64,000 nucleotides of DNA from Solen grandis (taxonomy: Eukaryota; Mollusca; Bivalvia; Adapedonta; Solenidae): the NCBI GenBank assembly GCA_021229015.1, contig CM037777.1, positions 55,753,089 through 55,817,088 on the forward strand. Direction: 5' to 3'. The notes beneath the pieces are model-generated. The model saw nothing but the letters and a program-made list of their open reading frames with translations, was not told where the DNA came from and searched no databases. The translations under genes were made by a program, and so were the position numbers. Below, one piece after another: positions 23,080 through 34,902 of this stretch. Position 1 is the first letter of the stretch; each line of letters opens with the position of its first letter.

Positions 23080-24665
23080 CAAAGTTATATGAGTGTTGCT
23101 TTCTGATGGCAACAAATGACATTAAAACTGATTCAAAATTATTTCAAAAAAAGGATGAAACTTTGGGCTGCCGTAAAATGACCAAATTAACTCAGATCTT
23201 CAAAAACTAAACATCAATGGAAAGGGCTCTTCAGGAACTAAAAGTTTTGTTCATATACTTTCAATGAAATATTTTTAGTTTTGGAGCTATTTGGAGCCGA
23301 ATAAAAACCAAATAATCGTAATATGACCTTGACATTTGCAATTTCTTTTCAACTTTTTAATTGTGAGGCCCTTTCAAACATAACATTATATAACTTGTGA
23401 AAATATCATGAAGAATGAACAAAAAGTAAAGTCAGGAGCGACAAAAAACATGTTTTTGAAATTTTAATTTTCCTAAAATTTAGTAAAGTTTGACCGTTTC
23501 TAGAGGACAAACCATTCATTTCTTAAATTCGTCACCCCATATATTTTGTGCGTATATGTCTTGCAAATCATTTGCAGCAAACAAACTTCTTCTATCTGAT
23601 GTCTAACATAAATGGATAGGTTTTTCGTAGACCTACCCTCATCTGCACAGTTTTTTGCGAGGTTCGAACTTTCAACCTTCCGTTACTAGCTCAAAGAATA
23701 TCAGCCACTCATACCTAGAAACGATAATATTTTATTAGGCTATCAACAAGGAACAAAATGCAACAAACTGCATTTGGATCAGACTTCAACTTCTTGAGTT
23801 ATAAGTAGAAGAGTGATTTCAAGCAAAGCGCCATCTAGCGGCAAAATGAGAAACAAAATTGATTAAAATTTTACCATTAGGTACCTAGCAATGCAGCAAA
23901 TAGTTCAATCAAGTATACACGTCGCACTTGTCGAACATTATATTTCTAATATACCACAATTTGAAGCATTAAAACTGATTTACAATTATTCCCAAAAAGG
24001 ATCAAACTTTGGACTGCCGTATAATGACCAAATCAAGTCCGATCTTCAAAAACTAAACATCACTGGAAAGATCTCTTCAAGAACTTAAACTTTTGTTCAT
24101 ATACTCTCAATGAAATACTTTTAGTTTTGGAGCTATTTGGGGCCGAATAAAAACACACTAATCGTAATATGACCTTGACCTTTTCATTTATTTTTTATTT
24201 TTTAATTGTGAGGCCCTTTCGGACATAACAATACAAAATTTGCGAAATTTTCTTGAAGAATGAACCAAAGATAAAGTCAGGAGCAACAAAAAACATGTTT
24301 TTGAAATTTTAATTTTTCCTAAAATTTAGTGAAGTTTGACCGTTCCTAGAGGACAAACCATGCATTTCTTAAATTCGCCACCCCATATATTTTGTGCGTA
24401 TATGTCTTGCAAATCATTTGCAGCAAACAGAACTCTTCTATCTGATCTCTAACAAAAATGGATAGGTTTTTCGTAGACCTACCCTCATTTGCGCAGTTTT
24501 TTGCGAGGTTCGAACTTTCAACCTTCTGTAGTTCAAAACTTTCAGCGACACGTACCCTCAAAATCTATCATATTTTATGAGGCTATCAACAAGGTACAGA
24601 ATGCAAAAAACCGCATTTGAATCGGACCTCAAATAACTGAGTTATTAGCCATTAATAAATTTCAT
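23080..24665. repeat. Long repeat unit L, copies 1 and 2
   Basis: Two diverged copies of a unit of about 750-800 bases, starting near aaaactgatt (23119 and 23968) and sharing gatcttcaaaaactaaacat, aatatgaccttgac, aaataaagtcaggagc-like and catatattttgtgcgtatat. A linker containing aagcgccatctagcggcaaa separates them. No coding signal. Confidence 0.9.
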
Positions 24666-25077
24666 ACAAAACGAGTAGCATGATTCGAAAAACATATTTC
24701 TTCGTTCAATTGCTTGTCAAATACTGTTAACAGCAATCTTTCAAACATTTTTGTCGAAATGTTTAAGCAGACATTTTACCCAAAAGAATAATTTTGAGTA
24801 TTACCTGTCAGTTATGTAGTCGCGATATCAATGGTTTTCACGAAAGCAATTCCATTCAGTTCACGAGTTGCATGATTCGAAAAACATTTCTTCGTTCAAT
24901 GGCTTGTTGATACTGTTAACAGCGATCTTTCAAACATTTCTGTCGCAATGTTTAAGCAGACTTTTTACCCATAAGAATATTGTTGAGTATTATCTGTCAG
25001 TTATGTAGTCGCGATATCATCAGTTTTCACGAAAGCAATTCAATTCAAGTCACGAGTCGCATGTTTCGAAAAACATA
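24666..25077. repeat. 189-bp satellite, cluster 2
   Basis: About 2.2 copies of the satellite of 22275-23045 (cgcgatatc at 24823 and 25012). The last copy is interrupted at 25077 by the candidate solo LTR. Confidence 0.9.
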
Positions 25078-25725
25078 TGTTACGGAATGGGGTTTCCCGG
25101 GTCCGGCTCTCGGTTGGGATGTTTCTGACGGGCTAGGCCTGAAATGGACAGGCGCGCTCTTGAATAATAAGGGTGCTTAGAGGAGCAGCAACACCGTGGC
25201 TCTCGCCGTGAAAGTTTTATTCAAAGTGCCCTTGCAACAAGCAAGGAAGGAAAGAAAGTTATGAAATAATATGAAAACAACAATGACATAAGCAATAGTG
25301 ATTTGAAATATGTAAATAATGAATTAAACTTCCATTCCCTTCACTCACATACCTGAAATGGACAGGCGCGCTCTTGAATAATAAGGGTGCTTAGAGGAGC
25401 AGCAACACCGTGGCTCTCGCCGTGAAAGTTTTATTCAAAGTGCGCACGAGAAAATGTGACTTGTGGTGATGTGACGTGGAGAGAAGGGTCAGAGGTGACC
25501 ATAATGGAATAGAATGTGAGAGCAATGTAAGTAGAGAGAAGGGTCAGAGGTGACCAGAATGGAATAGAATGGGGGTGCAATATAAGAGTGATGTGACACG
25601 ATTGCATATGCATATGAAATTGAATATGAATATCAAATGAAATAAATGAAATGAATTTATAATGACAATATGGCAAAAACAATGAATTAAATATATCTAG
25701 CAGATGTCAAACTGACCCTGCGACA
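25078..25725. mobile_element. Candidate solo LTR interrupting the satellite
   Basis: A 648-bp block starts tgttacgg and ends gcgaca (TG...CA) and is flanked by cata on both sides (25074-25077 and 25726-25729). The satellite sequence resumes exactly after it. Inside, a 92-base segment is repeated exactly at 25139-25229 and 25352-25443, and an 18-base agagaagggtcagaggtg occurs twice. No coding region. A solo LTR is my best reading; another non-autonomous insertion is possible. Confidence 0.55.
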
Positions 25726-26325
25726 CATATTTCTTCGTTCAATGGCTTTTTGAATACTGTTGAATACAGTGATCTTTCAAACATTTTTGTCACAATGTTT
25801 AAGCAGACTTTTTACCAAGAAGAATACTTTTAAGTATTACCTGTCTGTAATGTAGTCGCAAACTTGAAAACTTTTTTACAGACTTCGGGTACTGCAACAT
25901 TATATGTGTGTGTTGCTTTATGATGGTGACATACGACAATTGTACTCGATAAACAACAATTGCAAACGACACACAACAGTATAAAATGACACGCGACAAT
26001 GCGATATGACACTTAACATTATAATGAACTAATGTTGCATTGAATTACTATCATTTTCATGAAATATCGCATAAATATTTTAGTGTTGTTTCAAATTGAT
26101 GTCACCAAGGAACAGAATGCAAAAATTGCATAGAAATCAGACTTTAATTATTTTAGTAATAAAGGGTGATTTCAAGCCAAGCGCCCCCCTAGCAGCAAAA
26201 TGAGAAACAAAATTAAGTAAAATTTTACTATTAGGTACCTAGAAATGCAGCAAATGGTTCAATCAAGTATACAAGTCGCACTAGTCAAACATTCTATTCC
26301 TTATATATCACAATTTGAAGCATAA
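25726..26325. repeat. Satellite remnant and linker
   Basis: The interrupted 189-bp satellite resumes and ends near 25872. Then come a stretch rich in gacacacaac/gacaat motifs (25925-26010) and a linker shared with 23838-23968 (gcagcaaaatgagaaacaaa, ggtacctag). Confidence 0.8.
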
Positions 26326-27170
26326 AAACTGATTTACAATTGTTCTAAATAAGATCAAACCTTGGACTGCCGTAAAATGACTAATTCAAGTCCGATCTTC
26401 AAAAACTAAACATCACTGGAAAGGGCTATTCAAGAACTAAATCTTTTGTTCATATATTGTTTATGAATTGTTTTTTGATTTTGAGCTATTTGAAGCCGAA
26501 TTGATATACAATTATCCTAATATGACCTTGACAATACATTTTTACTTTTTATATTATGTGACACTTAAGAACAAAGTTTTACATTAAATGTGAAAATTTC
26601 ATAGAAATTGAACTAAAAATAAAGTCAGGAGCTGCAAAAAATCTTAACAGTCATGCTTTGAAAATGTTGATTTTTCGAAAATATTGGTTAAGTTTGACCG
26701 CGTACTGTGGACAAACCATGCATTTCCCGAATTCGCCACCTCATATTTTTTGTGCGTATATGTCTTGCAAATCATATGCAACAAACAAAATTCTTTTATC
26801 AATAAAAATGGGCACTTTTTTTGTAGACCTACCCTCATTTTCACTGTTTTTTGCGAAGTTCGAACTTTCAACTTTCCGAAGTCAAAAAGTTTTATATACG
26901 CAGATTTTTTAAACCTATCACATTTGATTAGGCTTTTGACAAGGAACACAATGCAAAAAAACACATCTGAATCGGACCTCAAATAACAAGAGTTATTAGC
27001 ATTTGTTGATTTTTTTTCAAAGCGCCCCCTAGCGGCAAAAATAAGACAAAAATGAAAATTTTCTCAACGTTAGGATCAAGGTCAGATAAATATAAGGAAC
27101 TGGTAAAAATTTCATAATTGTGGCTTTTTTCTATCATGGTGATATGCCGTTCACAAAAAAGGGTTAGAAA
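26325..27170. repeat. Long repeat unit L, copy 3
   Basis: Same landmarks as copies 1 and 2, including tatgaccttgac and tttgtgcgtatatgtcttgc, and a closing segment agcgccccctagcggcaaaa. The open frames of 84-112 codons seen here on both strands fall in homologous repeat positions and are not conserved between copies. Confidence 0.85.
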
Positions 27171-29460
27171 AATAATAACTAGAACCGCAAAGCGGCATCT
27201 TGGTTTTCGCTTTTAACTTGACTAGTAAGAGTACTGGTTTCAACTGCAGACATAATTGATTGATATTAACTTTATTCGAATATTATTAACATATAAAAGT
27301 CAAATAGAAAGTTTGAAAAAAGAAGATACTTAATACAAAACAATCGTGTATTATATTACAAAGGGATATCTCCTGACGTTATTTGATGATAACAGCCTTA
27401 ATCGAATTTGATCGAGAGAGTGTAGAAAAAAAAAAAAATATATAAAGTTTGAAGATAAGAAATGAAGTGCGATATTTTTTTTCTTCTTTTTTTAATATTC
27501 ATGGGGGAAAAAACTCAATATATAATAGGCTGATAACATTTGTTAACCTTCTTGCCCGAATTTAGGAAAGAACACTGTGGTTAAGTTTAAAAGTGATTGC
27601 TTAGAGAATGAACACGCAAGAAATTTGGATCTATTTTGAGCTGAAGAAAATGGCAATTATCGTTATATAACCTTGACCAATGAAAATACTGTTTAATTTT
27701 TGATTTATGAGAATTTGTGTATCATAAAACTATACAACCAGTGGAGAAAATGATGAAACTTGAACAAAGAGACAAAAAAAAGACAAACACTAAAAACTTA
27801 TCTTTTTGAAATTGTAATTCATCCAATTAGTGACGTTTGCCGCATGCTGTTGACAAACAATACATACCCTTAATTCGCTTACCCAAATATTCTCTGTATA
27901 TATGTTAAGCAAATTAAATAATGCAAATATAATTCAGATAACATACTGATTTACGATTTTTCGATAAAGGATCAAAATTTGGACTGTTGTAAATTGATCA
28001 AATGAAGTCCAATCTTCAAAAACTAAACACCAATGGAAAGATCTCTTCATAAACTAAAACTTTTGTTCATATACTTTCTATAAAATATTTAAGGATTTGA
28101 AGCTATTTTGTGCCGATAAAAATAAAAATAATCGGTATTATGACCTTGACCTTTGCATATTTTCATCGTTATTTACTATGAATTTATTTGTATTATTTAA
28201 ATGCATAAACAGTGAAAAAATGATGAAGATTGAACAAAAAATAAAGTCAGGAGCTGCAAAAAAGAGGAAACATACGGATTTACAATTGTTTGATAAAAGG
28301 ATCAAAGTTTGGACTGTGGTAATTTGATCAAATGAAGTCCGATCTTCAAAAACTAAACACCAATGAAAAGATCTCTTCACAGACTAAAACTTTTGTTCAT
28401 ATACTTTCTTTAAAATATTTTTAGATTTGAAGCTATTTCGTGCCGATAAACATAAAAATAATCGGTATTATAACCTTGACCTTTGCATATTTTCATCGTT
28501 ATTTACTATGAGTTTGTTTGTATTATTTAAAGGCATAAACAATGAAAAAATGATGAAGATTGAACAAAAAATAAAGTTAGGAGCTGCAAAAAAGAGGAAA
28601 CATACGGATTTACAATTGTTTGATAAAAGGATCAAACTTTGGACTGTGGTAGTTTGATCAAATGAAGTCCGATCTTCGAAAACTAAACATCAATGGAAAG
28701 ATCTCTTCACAAACTAAAACTTTTGTTCATATACTTTCTATAAAATATTTTTAGATTTGGAGCTATTTTATGCCGATAAAAATAATAATAATTGGTATAT
28801 GACCTTGACCTTTGCATATTATGTTTGATTTTTTTTCTATGAATTTATTTGATTTATAAAAATGCATAAACAGTGAAATAATGATGAAGATTGAACAAAA
28901 AATAAAGTCAGGAGCTGCAAATAACCTTAAAAGTCATGCTTTTAAAATGTTGATTTTTCGAAATTATTGGTTAAGTTTGACCGCATACTGTGGACAAACC
29001 ATGCATTTCCTGAATTCGCCACCCCATATATTTTGTGCGTATATGTCTTGCAGATCATATGCAACAAACAAAATTCTCCTATCTCATCTCTGAATAAAAT
29101 GGGTAGGTTTTTGGTAGACCTACCCTTATTTCACAGTTTTTGCGAGATTCGAACTTTCAACCTCCTGTAGCACGAAAGTTTTTATATACGCAAATTTTTG
29201 GAACCTATCATATTTTATTGGGCTATTTACAAGGAACATTGTGCAAAAACCGCATTTGAATCGGACCTCAAATAATGGAGATATTGCTTATTAAACATTT
29301 TCATATAAAACGCCCCCTGGCGGGAAAATCAAAACAAAAATGAAAATTATCTCGACGTTAGGATCATCTTCAAGTACGTGGTTATTACTGATAAAAGTTT
29401 CATAGATGTGGCTTTTCTCACCTCGGAGCTATGCCGTTCACAAAAAAGGGTTAGAAAAAA
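27171..29460. repeat. Long repeat unit L, further copies with a 330-bp sub-tandem
   Basis: A diverged copy is at 27590-27950. Then a segment of about 330 bases is repeated (ggatttacaattgtttgata at 28275 and 28605; open frames at 28097 and 28427 are exactly 330 apart). The last copy runs through to about 29450 with agcgcc-like and tagaccta landmarks. Confidence 0.85.
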
Positions 29461-29610
29461 AAAATAATAAAAAAAAAAAAAAAAAAAAAAAGAAACAGAA
29501 GAAGAACAATAGGTTTTCGCAATGCGATGCGAAAACCTAATAATAAAAATAAAACAGAAGAAGAACAATAGGTTTTCGCAAGCGATGCGAAAACCTAAAA
29601 ATAAAATCTA
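29461..29610. repeat. Poly(A) tract and paired hairpin repeats at the edge of the field
   Basis: After an A-rich run (29461-29491), a unit of about 57 bases containing agaagaacaataggttttcg occurs twice. Each copy holds a hairpin with arms aggttttcgc and gcgaaaacct. A terminal hairpin beside internal satellites recalls non-autonomous Helitron-like elements of bivalves, but I cannot prove it here. Confidence 0.75.
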
Positions 29611-30418
29611 CACCGTTAACAAGAATCAATAAGGTACAAGAAGTCCACAAATAAAGCCCACCTGTAAGTAGTTTAAGGGTGTAACTTTCAGCGGTAAAAT
29701 TCCATTATTGTTTCTTTTCCGCAGCTCTTTCTTGTAAATATTCTTTGCTTGGTCTAAATGATGAAAAAAGGTTTAGGTCACCGTGTTCAATTTCGAGCTA
29801 TTGATCTGTTTCTATGGTAACTGTCTAATGCTAAACAAGAAAACAGTTTAAAATTTATTGAACATACTTAAATTGTTTTAGATTAATGAACTATTTGAAA
29901 AGGAAATATAAATACAAACAGACATACATACAAACTATTTTAGCATTGTTGTGCTGACATTGTCACAGCTTATATCCAAACCATCCGCAGTATCCGAAAT
30001 ATGTTACATTTTACATGTCCGAAACATTACGATGGCAATCTGTAACATACGCCCTTAAATACCCTAAACTTTGTATCTTAAATAAGTGATTTAATATTAG
30101 CCTTTATAGACCGAGCACCAAGCAATTGGTAAAACACTAATATTTTAAAGGTATTATTGCTGCTGTTAACAAAAAATAATAATAACAAAGTTATGAAAAT
30201 ACTTCAATAATAACGGAATTTGTCAGTGCAATTCTGATAAAATACAAAATAAATAATATGGCCAATGTATGAAATACGAGTTCACATATGGGTTAATATG
30301 CATAGACTACACAGACATTTCCAGCAATAGGCGCCGAATGACCATTATCGCAAGAACATTGGTCAGATAAGGGTAAACACACAGCAGATAAAGGATCATT
30401 CGCTTTCGTACTTACAGT
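29611..30418. other. Non-coding stretch, nothing recognised
   Basis: AT-rich sequence without open frames of interest or repeats shared with the rest of the window. Confidence 0.45.
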
Positions 30419-30659
30419 TTAACCCTTTCCCTCATATAGACTCATTTTGACGCACTCAATAGGTACCACATAAAGCCTGGTCTGCAGAAACCACAGTTAA
30501 ACCATACCAAATTTAATTACAAAATCCTCATTTCCAGACCACTGAGGAGCAGCGAACAGCATAAAACCTGATCAGCCTGCGAGTTACTCGCAGGCTGATC
30601 TGGTTTTATGCTGTTCGCATAGGTCTTTTCATGGTGTCCTCTATGAGGGAAAGGGTTAA
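30419..30659. mobile_element. TTAA-flanked inverted-repeat element, family C (copy 2)
   Basis: Flanked by TTAA, ends ccctttccctca and tgagggaaaggg, length 233 bases between the TTAAs. Near identical to the copy at 17034-17331 except that the 28-base terminal segment is single. The internal palindrome around gcctgcgagttactcgcagg continues outward to cagcataaaacc and ggttttatgctg, a long foldback. Confidence 0.95.
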
Positions 30660-31090
30660 CAGTGGGATTATTGTTAAAACTTATCGGGTAAAATTTGCTT
30701 AAAACTCTTAAGCTGACAATAGGTTCTGTTGTATATTATTTTATTCTAAATGTCTATTACCTTTGTGTCCTATTCAACTATTATTGATTATTTAATATGA
30801 TTTTAGGGTTATGCTGATTATTCTAAAACAATGTGTTAATTACAGTTAATCAGAATTGGGTATTTTTTGTGTAAATTTTATTATTTTTTATTATTTTTTG
30901 ACAGGTTAAGATACGACTTTCGCCATATAAATCTAGTGTTCTTCTATACTTGATGAAATACATGTATATTATTCTTGTAGTTTAGTCATGTTAATTTGTT
31001 AGTTTGCAATTAGTATATCACTATTGGAGTTAAATATTTTGTCGTGCGTGTATTCATGACGAATTGTATGATGAGATAATAATAAAAAAT
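30660..31090. other. Non-coding stretch, nothing recognised
   Basis: AT-rich, no open frame or repeat I can name. Confidence 0.45.
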
Positions 31091-31094
31091 ACAA

Positions 31095-31303
31095 TGGGCC
31101 TTTACTTTACAGATTGCTTCCATGGACCCCAAAAGAAATGTTCCGACGGTCTCCTCCTAATTCCCCAAAGTTTCGCCTCGGAAACATAATGAAGCTATAC
31201 CAGAACCATATTTTACGACTTTGATTTGTCGTGGCAAGGGATCGAACCCCCGACCTCCCAATCCCGAGGCAGATGCTCTAACCACTCGGCAACCGGGGAC
31301 TGT
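31095..31303 (-). mobile_element. tRNA-derived SINE, family 4 (minus)
   Basis: On the minus strand, gccgagtggttagagcatct and ggggttcgatccc give A- and B-box-like elements at tRNA spacing, followed by a non-tRNA body of about 130 bases. The acceptor arm does not pair, so this is a SINE and not a tRNA gene. Confidence 0.7.
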
Positions 31304-32371
31304 CATTAAGTACATGTGCCAAAAATATTTGCCTTAAATTTCTATATTTTAACCGAGACGGCCTCCAGGCTAACCGACTACGTTCAGAATTAGAATTAAA
31401 TCTTTAACTGTTTGGATATCACTTCAATTTCTCCTTACCAAGACAAACGAGTACAAAATTCTATTTGAACGGCTTTGATGGACTCGTTCTGTGTCTTCAG
31501 CATAAAAGAACTAATTTAGCGATTAGAAAGTCTTTCTCGAAAATTTATAACAGTACGGTCGTCTCTGGCTATCATGAATGTCAATTGTAACAAGTAATTT
31601 GATTGGTTGACTATCTGGTTCCCTCGAGTTATTATCTCGTTCACTCGACTGATTATCTCGTTCCCTCTACATAAAAAGAGAAGTGCATGTCACCTCCTAT
31701 GCCACCGTAGGAATCAGACGTTTGGTTCCTGTACATAAGGAGTTCCAGGGAAGCACTTCACGTGCATACACCTCATAATCTGTGCGCGAATCTACCTCCG
31801 AATTTCAGTAAATAGGTCCCGTCTAATTCTACATCCGGTTTATTGCTTTTTTAAATAAGCTCATTAAAATGAATATTTACTTAAAAGGTTTTTTTTTTTA
31901 AATTAAGCAAACATTAATTTCGACTGACATTCATTTATTTCGAAGAAATAGTTATTTTATGCAGATTTTTTTTTTATGTTAAATACGCACTTTCCTCCTT
32001 CATAAGCTAAAATTCTGTAAAAAAATCCTTTATATTTTGTTTACTAGTACTATATTTCCTAAACTGCTTAACATTAGAGTGAAAAGAAAATGTGTATTAC
32101 AGATTTTTAGAAAATCGTATTCAAGTTAACGCACCGTATTTTGTAGGTCAAACCAGACGTTTATTTTTATATATATATTTTTTTTATTTATTAACCAAAA
32201 TAAAATACCTGTCATTTGTTGTTCATTGCGTAAAATAAAAACAATGTGAAGAAATCAAACTAGTATGTGTTTTGCCTTGTTTCTAAATGAATTTCCCGAA
32301 ATTCAGTCCTTTTTCGGTAATTACGGTACGTTTTATCTCTTACGTGTAACAACTCGGTAGCGTTTTTCTAG
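31304..32371. other. Flank upstream of the small cysteine-rich gene
   Basis: The missing first exon or exons of the gene at 32372-33484 might be here or further left; I could not find a signal-peptide exon ending in phase 1. A small tandem (tatctggttccctcgagtta-like, period about 21) lies at 31608-31672. Confidence 0.35.
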
Positions 32372-33484
32372 GCTGTGATGAAAGCCAGCGTTCATTTTTG
32401 GCTAAAATAATCTGCTACATTATCAAAGAAATCATCGAAGGATTTGAAAATAAAGGTAAAATACGTTTTCATGAACTAGTTCGTTACAATAAAATGTATT
32501 ATATAGTGGAATTATATATAACCTAGTGGACAATTAATAGGAGTTTGCATAAAATAAGTTTTTGTTTTTGTTTTTTTAATACATTATTTGTTTCAGGTCC
32601 AAATCAAGTCACAGAGCAGTGTTATGTGAAGGTATGAAAGATAAAAGAAATGCATCACTTTTCCATGGAAATTATTCTGCACAAGTCTATAATAAATGAA
32701 ACTAAAACAATAAACAAAGTTCTTCATAAAAGGCATGCATATATATATTATTTACTAAACATAGGAGAGAAATAAACCAAAATGAGCTTATCCTGAAAAA
32801 AAGTGATTCAAGACAAGAATGCTTATGCAAAGTAGGAAAAAAACAACAATTTATGATTTTTATGTAAATTGCATATATCTGCAAAGCACACAATTATTTA
32901 TCATCTGCGGTGTTAAGCTTTCTTTGTTTTGGAAAGAGAAAAGACCAAAAATCAAATTAAAATGGCTGTATTTTACTTAATATGTGAAATTGTAGTCTGT
33001 GCTAGACAGAATGGTGATTCAGATCAATACACAGCACGCGTGAAACATTACAATCAAAAGGTACCCTTTGCTGCCAATTAACAACAAAAAATCAATGTAC
33101 TTAGCAGCAGTTTTTCGATCAAAGCAACTTTGATTACAATCAGTATTACATGTACTTATGCAGTTAAAACATGTTAATGTTATAACAAACACCTTTCAAT
33201 TACAGTGACAGTTGTGGTGGAAAACAAACTGTCAGTGAACGATACTGTTTGAAAAAGAATGAATGAGAATATATTACAATATTTTGATGGTATTTCACCT
33301 CATGTAGTGTTGGCATTTGGAATTAAGCTGTTTGGGTCTGAGTTTATATTTCTGTTAAATATTTACACTGAATATATGAACATGTTGTAACTTATTAATG
33401 ATTTTATTATCATTATTACTTCTTTCAATATTTCAGAAAGCAGACAAAGGTGTATGCCCTCATTTCAAAGTCAGAAGCTGCTGA
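32372..33484 (+). CDS. 3' exons of a small cysteine-rich protein gene, family not recognised
   Basis: Three exons join in one open frame: 32372-32455, 32597-32631 and 33437-33484 (TGA). The acceptors are gtttttctag, ttgtttcag and aatatttcag. The donors are aaag|gtaaaa and gaag|gtatga. Phases 1, 1 and 0 all fit. The visible product is about 54 residues, with cysteines in the contexts CDESQ, IICYI, EQCYV, GVCPH and RSC at its end. AATAAA follows at 33517-33522. A short, lysine-rich, cysteine-spaced C-terminus suggests a small secreted, disulfide-linked protein (inference). The N-terminal exon, where a signal peptide would be, is not found. I cannot name a family. Confidence 0.55.
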
Positions 33485-33516
33485 ATGTGATATCATTAAT
33501 GTAATCTTAGAATATC

Positions 33517-33522
33517 AATAAA
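33517..33522 (+). promoter_or_regulatory. Poly(A) signal AATAAA
   Basis: A canonical hexamer 32 bases after the TGA of the small cysteine-rich gene. Its placement supports a real 3' terminal exon, though AATAAA is common in AT-rich DNA. A GT-rich tract follows at 33538-33568, as expected downstream of a cleavage site. Confidence 0.55.
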
Positions 33523-34329
33523 CAACTGAAAATATATTGTGTCGTTATACAGTGTTTGTGTGTGTGTGAGAGAGAGAGACGTCCAAAGCCTTATATACTC
33601 TCAATACTTTAAGATCAATACATTAAATTTTCCAAAAAGAAAAACAAATTTTAACAATTAAATACTATTAAAAGTAATCTGGCAATCACTCATCTAAGCT
33701 TAAAAAAAAAAGATTTATTTTGCTGTATATGAAATCTACACAATATACAGAAAACTAGATCAAAGATTCAAAGGTTTAGTTTGATATTGTTGTTTACTCC
33801 AATTGGAAACAAGTTCTTACAGGTTCACTGGCTGCACTTGGGAAGTGTATAGGTGTATAGAGTGTGTCAAGCACCCTGGTTTAATTAGTCATTTTTTTCT
33901 CAATTGTTTATCGTCTATTATGACGTCAAGTCAGGAAAAAAATCTTAAACAAACAAAATGGCCGCCGATTGAAAAAATATCGACGTTGACGGACTATATT
34001 GACGTCGTTAAGGTGTTGTTAAGGTGCGGGAATGTGATGCAGTGAAACTCTTACAGGTAACACCTGTCCCCGGTAACACGATCTTATACAGAATTCCAGA
34101 TCATGTGTTTCCCGTATCTCAATCTGAAATATCACGGAATATGATATGAACAACTAGACGAAAATAAAGAATAGGCAACAGCTTGCTTTATAAATACAAG
34201 ATTTATTTGGAAAAGAAAATGATTTGCAACATGCTTCGCAACATAATGAGCTAAATAGAATGTTTTAAAAGAATATACGGCGTGAACAAAATGGGCAAAT
34301 CTTCATCCATGGGAAGTATGGAAAGACTT
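33523..34329. other. Non-coding stretch with a GT/GA microsatellite
   Basis: A (GT)n(GA)n tract lies at about 33552-33579. An 80-codon frame at 33803-34045 has no recognisable domain. Nothing else called. Confidence 0.45.
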
Positions 34330-34555
34330 GATTAGACTATTTGAGTTTACCGTCGCTTCGACAGTATTTCAGTCATATTGCGACGTCCAGCTAATTACAG
34401 GTGGAGGAAGACCCCGAATGCACGGAGGCATCCGGGAAGAACCACCGAAACCAGCTGGAAGGCTTCCTCACATGAAAATTCGAACCCATGCGATGAGGGG
34501 CTGAGTGAGTGTTAAAGTCGGCGACTTTACCATCTCGGCCACGAAGGCCCCCTAG
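34330..34555 (-). mobile_element. tRNA-derived SINE, family 1 (copy 3, minus)
   Basis: On the minus strand the head (ggccgagatggtaaagtcgc, then gggttcgaatttt) and the body (catgtgaggaagccttccag, tcttcctccacctgtaa) match the copies at 4896-5165 and 16711-16911. A small deletion removes part of the middle next to ggtggttc. The tail carries tagtctaatc. Confidence 0.9.
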
Positions 34556-34666
34556 TAGGGAAAGAAGCGCTTAAAAAAACAAATGAGCGTCTGCAAGCGA
34601 ACGGGGTTTAAAATTTCAAAATGTTCTAAAATATATTAAATATTTCACAACTATTGGTTATAATAA

Positions 34667-34710
34667 TCAGTATGATATAGATCTGTTGAGAGAGTTAGAG
34701 CCATAACCTC
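34667..34710 (-). pseudogene. Distal end of an open frame split by the LTR element
   Basis: If the LTR element and one copy of its target duplication are ignored, the minus-strand frame of 39460-39672 would continue here for about 15 codons to a stop at 34667-34669. It stays in frame across the insertion site. Function unknown. See the entry at 39460-39672. Confidence 0.4.
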
Positions 34711-34899
34711 TGTTGATATGTTGGAAATGTATTTACAAAAAGAACTGTTGTTTCACTGCAAGTTTAATGGTTACAAATTTGACATGTGCTTCAGCCACTA
34801 TACGACAACAACAACCAGAACAAAACATAAAACAAGGGAGGTAACTTCTGTATTACTTAGTTAGTCAATATATATGGGTAGTCTCCCTTACTATCAACA
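34711..34899 (-). repeat. 3' LTR of the Gypsy-type element
   Basis: 189 bases, TG...CA with 8-base inverted termini (tgttgata/tatcaaca). Compared with the other LTR it has an extra two bases (aactgttgtttc against aacttgtttc) and three substitutions. Confidence 0.97.
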
Positions 34900-34902
34900 T
34901 TA

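Noticed and set aside
22267..29170. Many 60-112-codon frames in the repeat field
   Set aside because: They recur at homologous positions of satellite units and are not preserved between copies.
31232..31302. tRNA gene on the minus strand
   Set aside because: A- and B-box-like elements are present but there is no pairing acceptor stem, and a SINE-like body follows.
32277..32333. Possible upstream exon of the small cysteine-rich gene ending in phase 1 at 32331
   Set aside because: The intron to 32371 would be only about 40 bases and the sequence is not a signal peptide.
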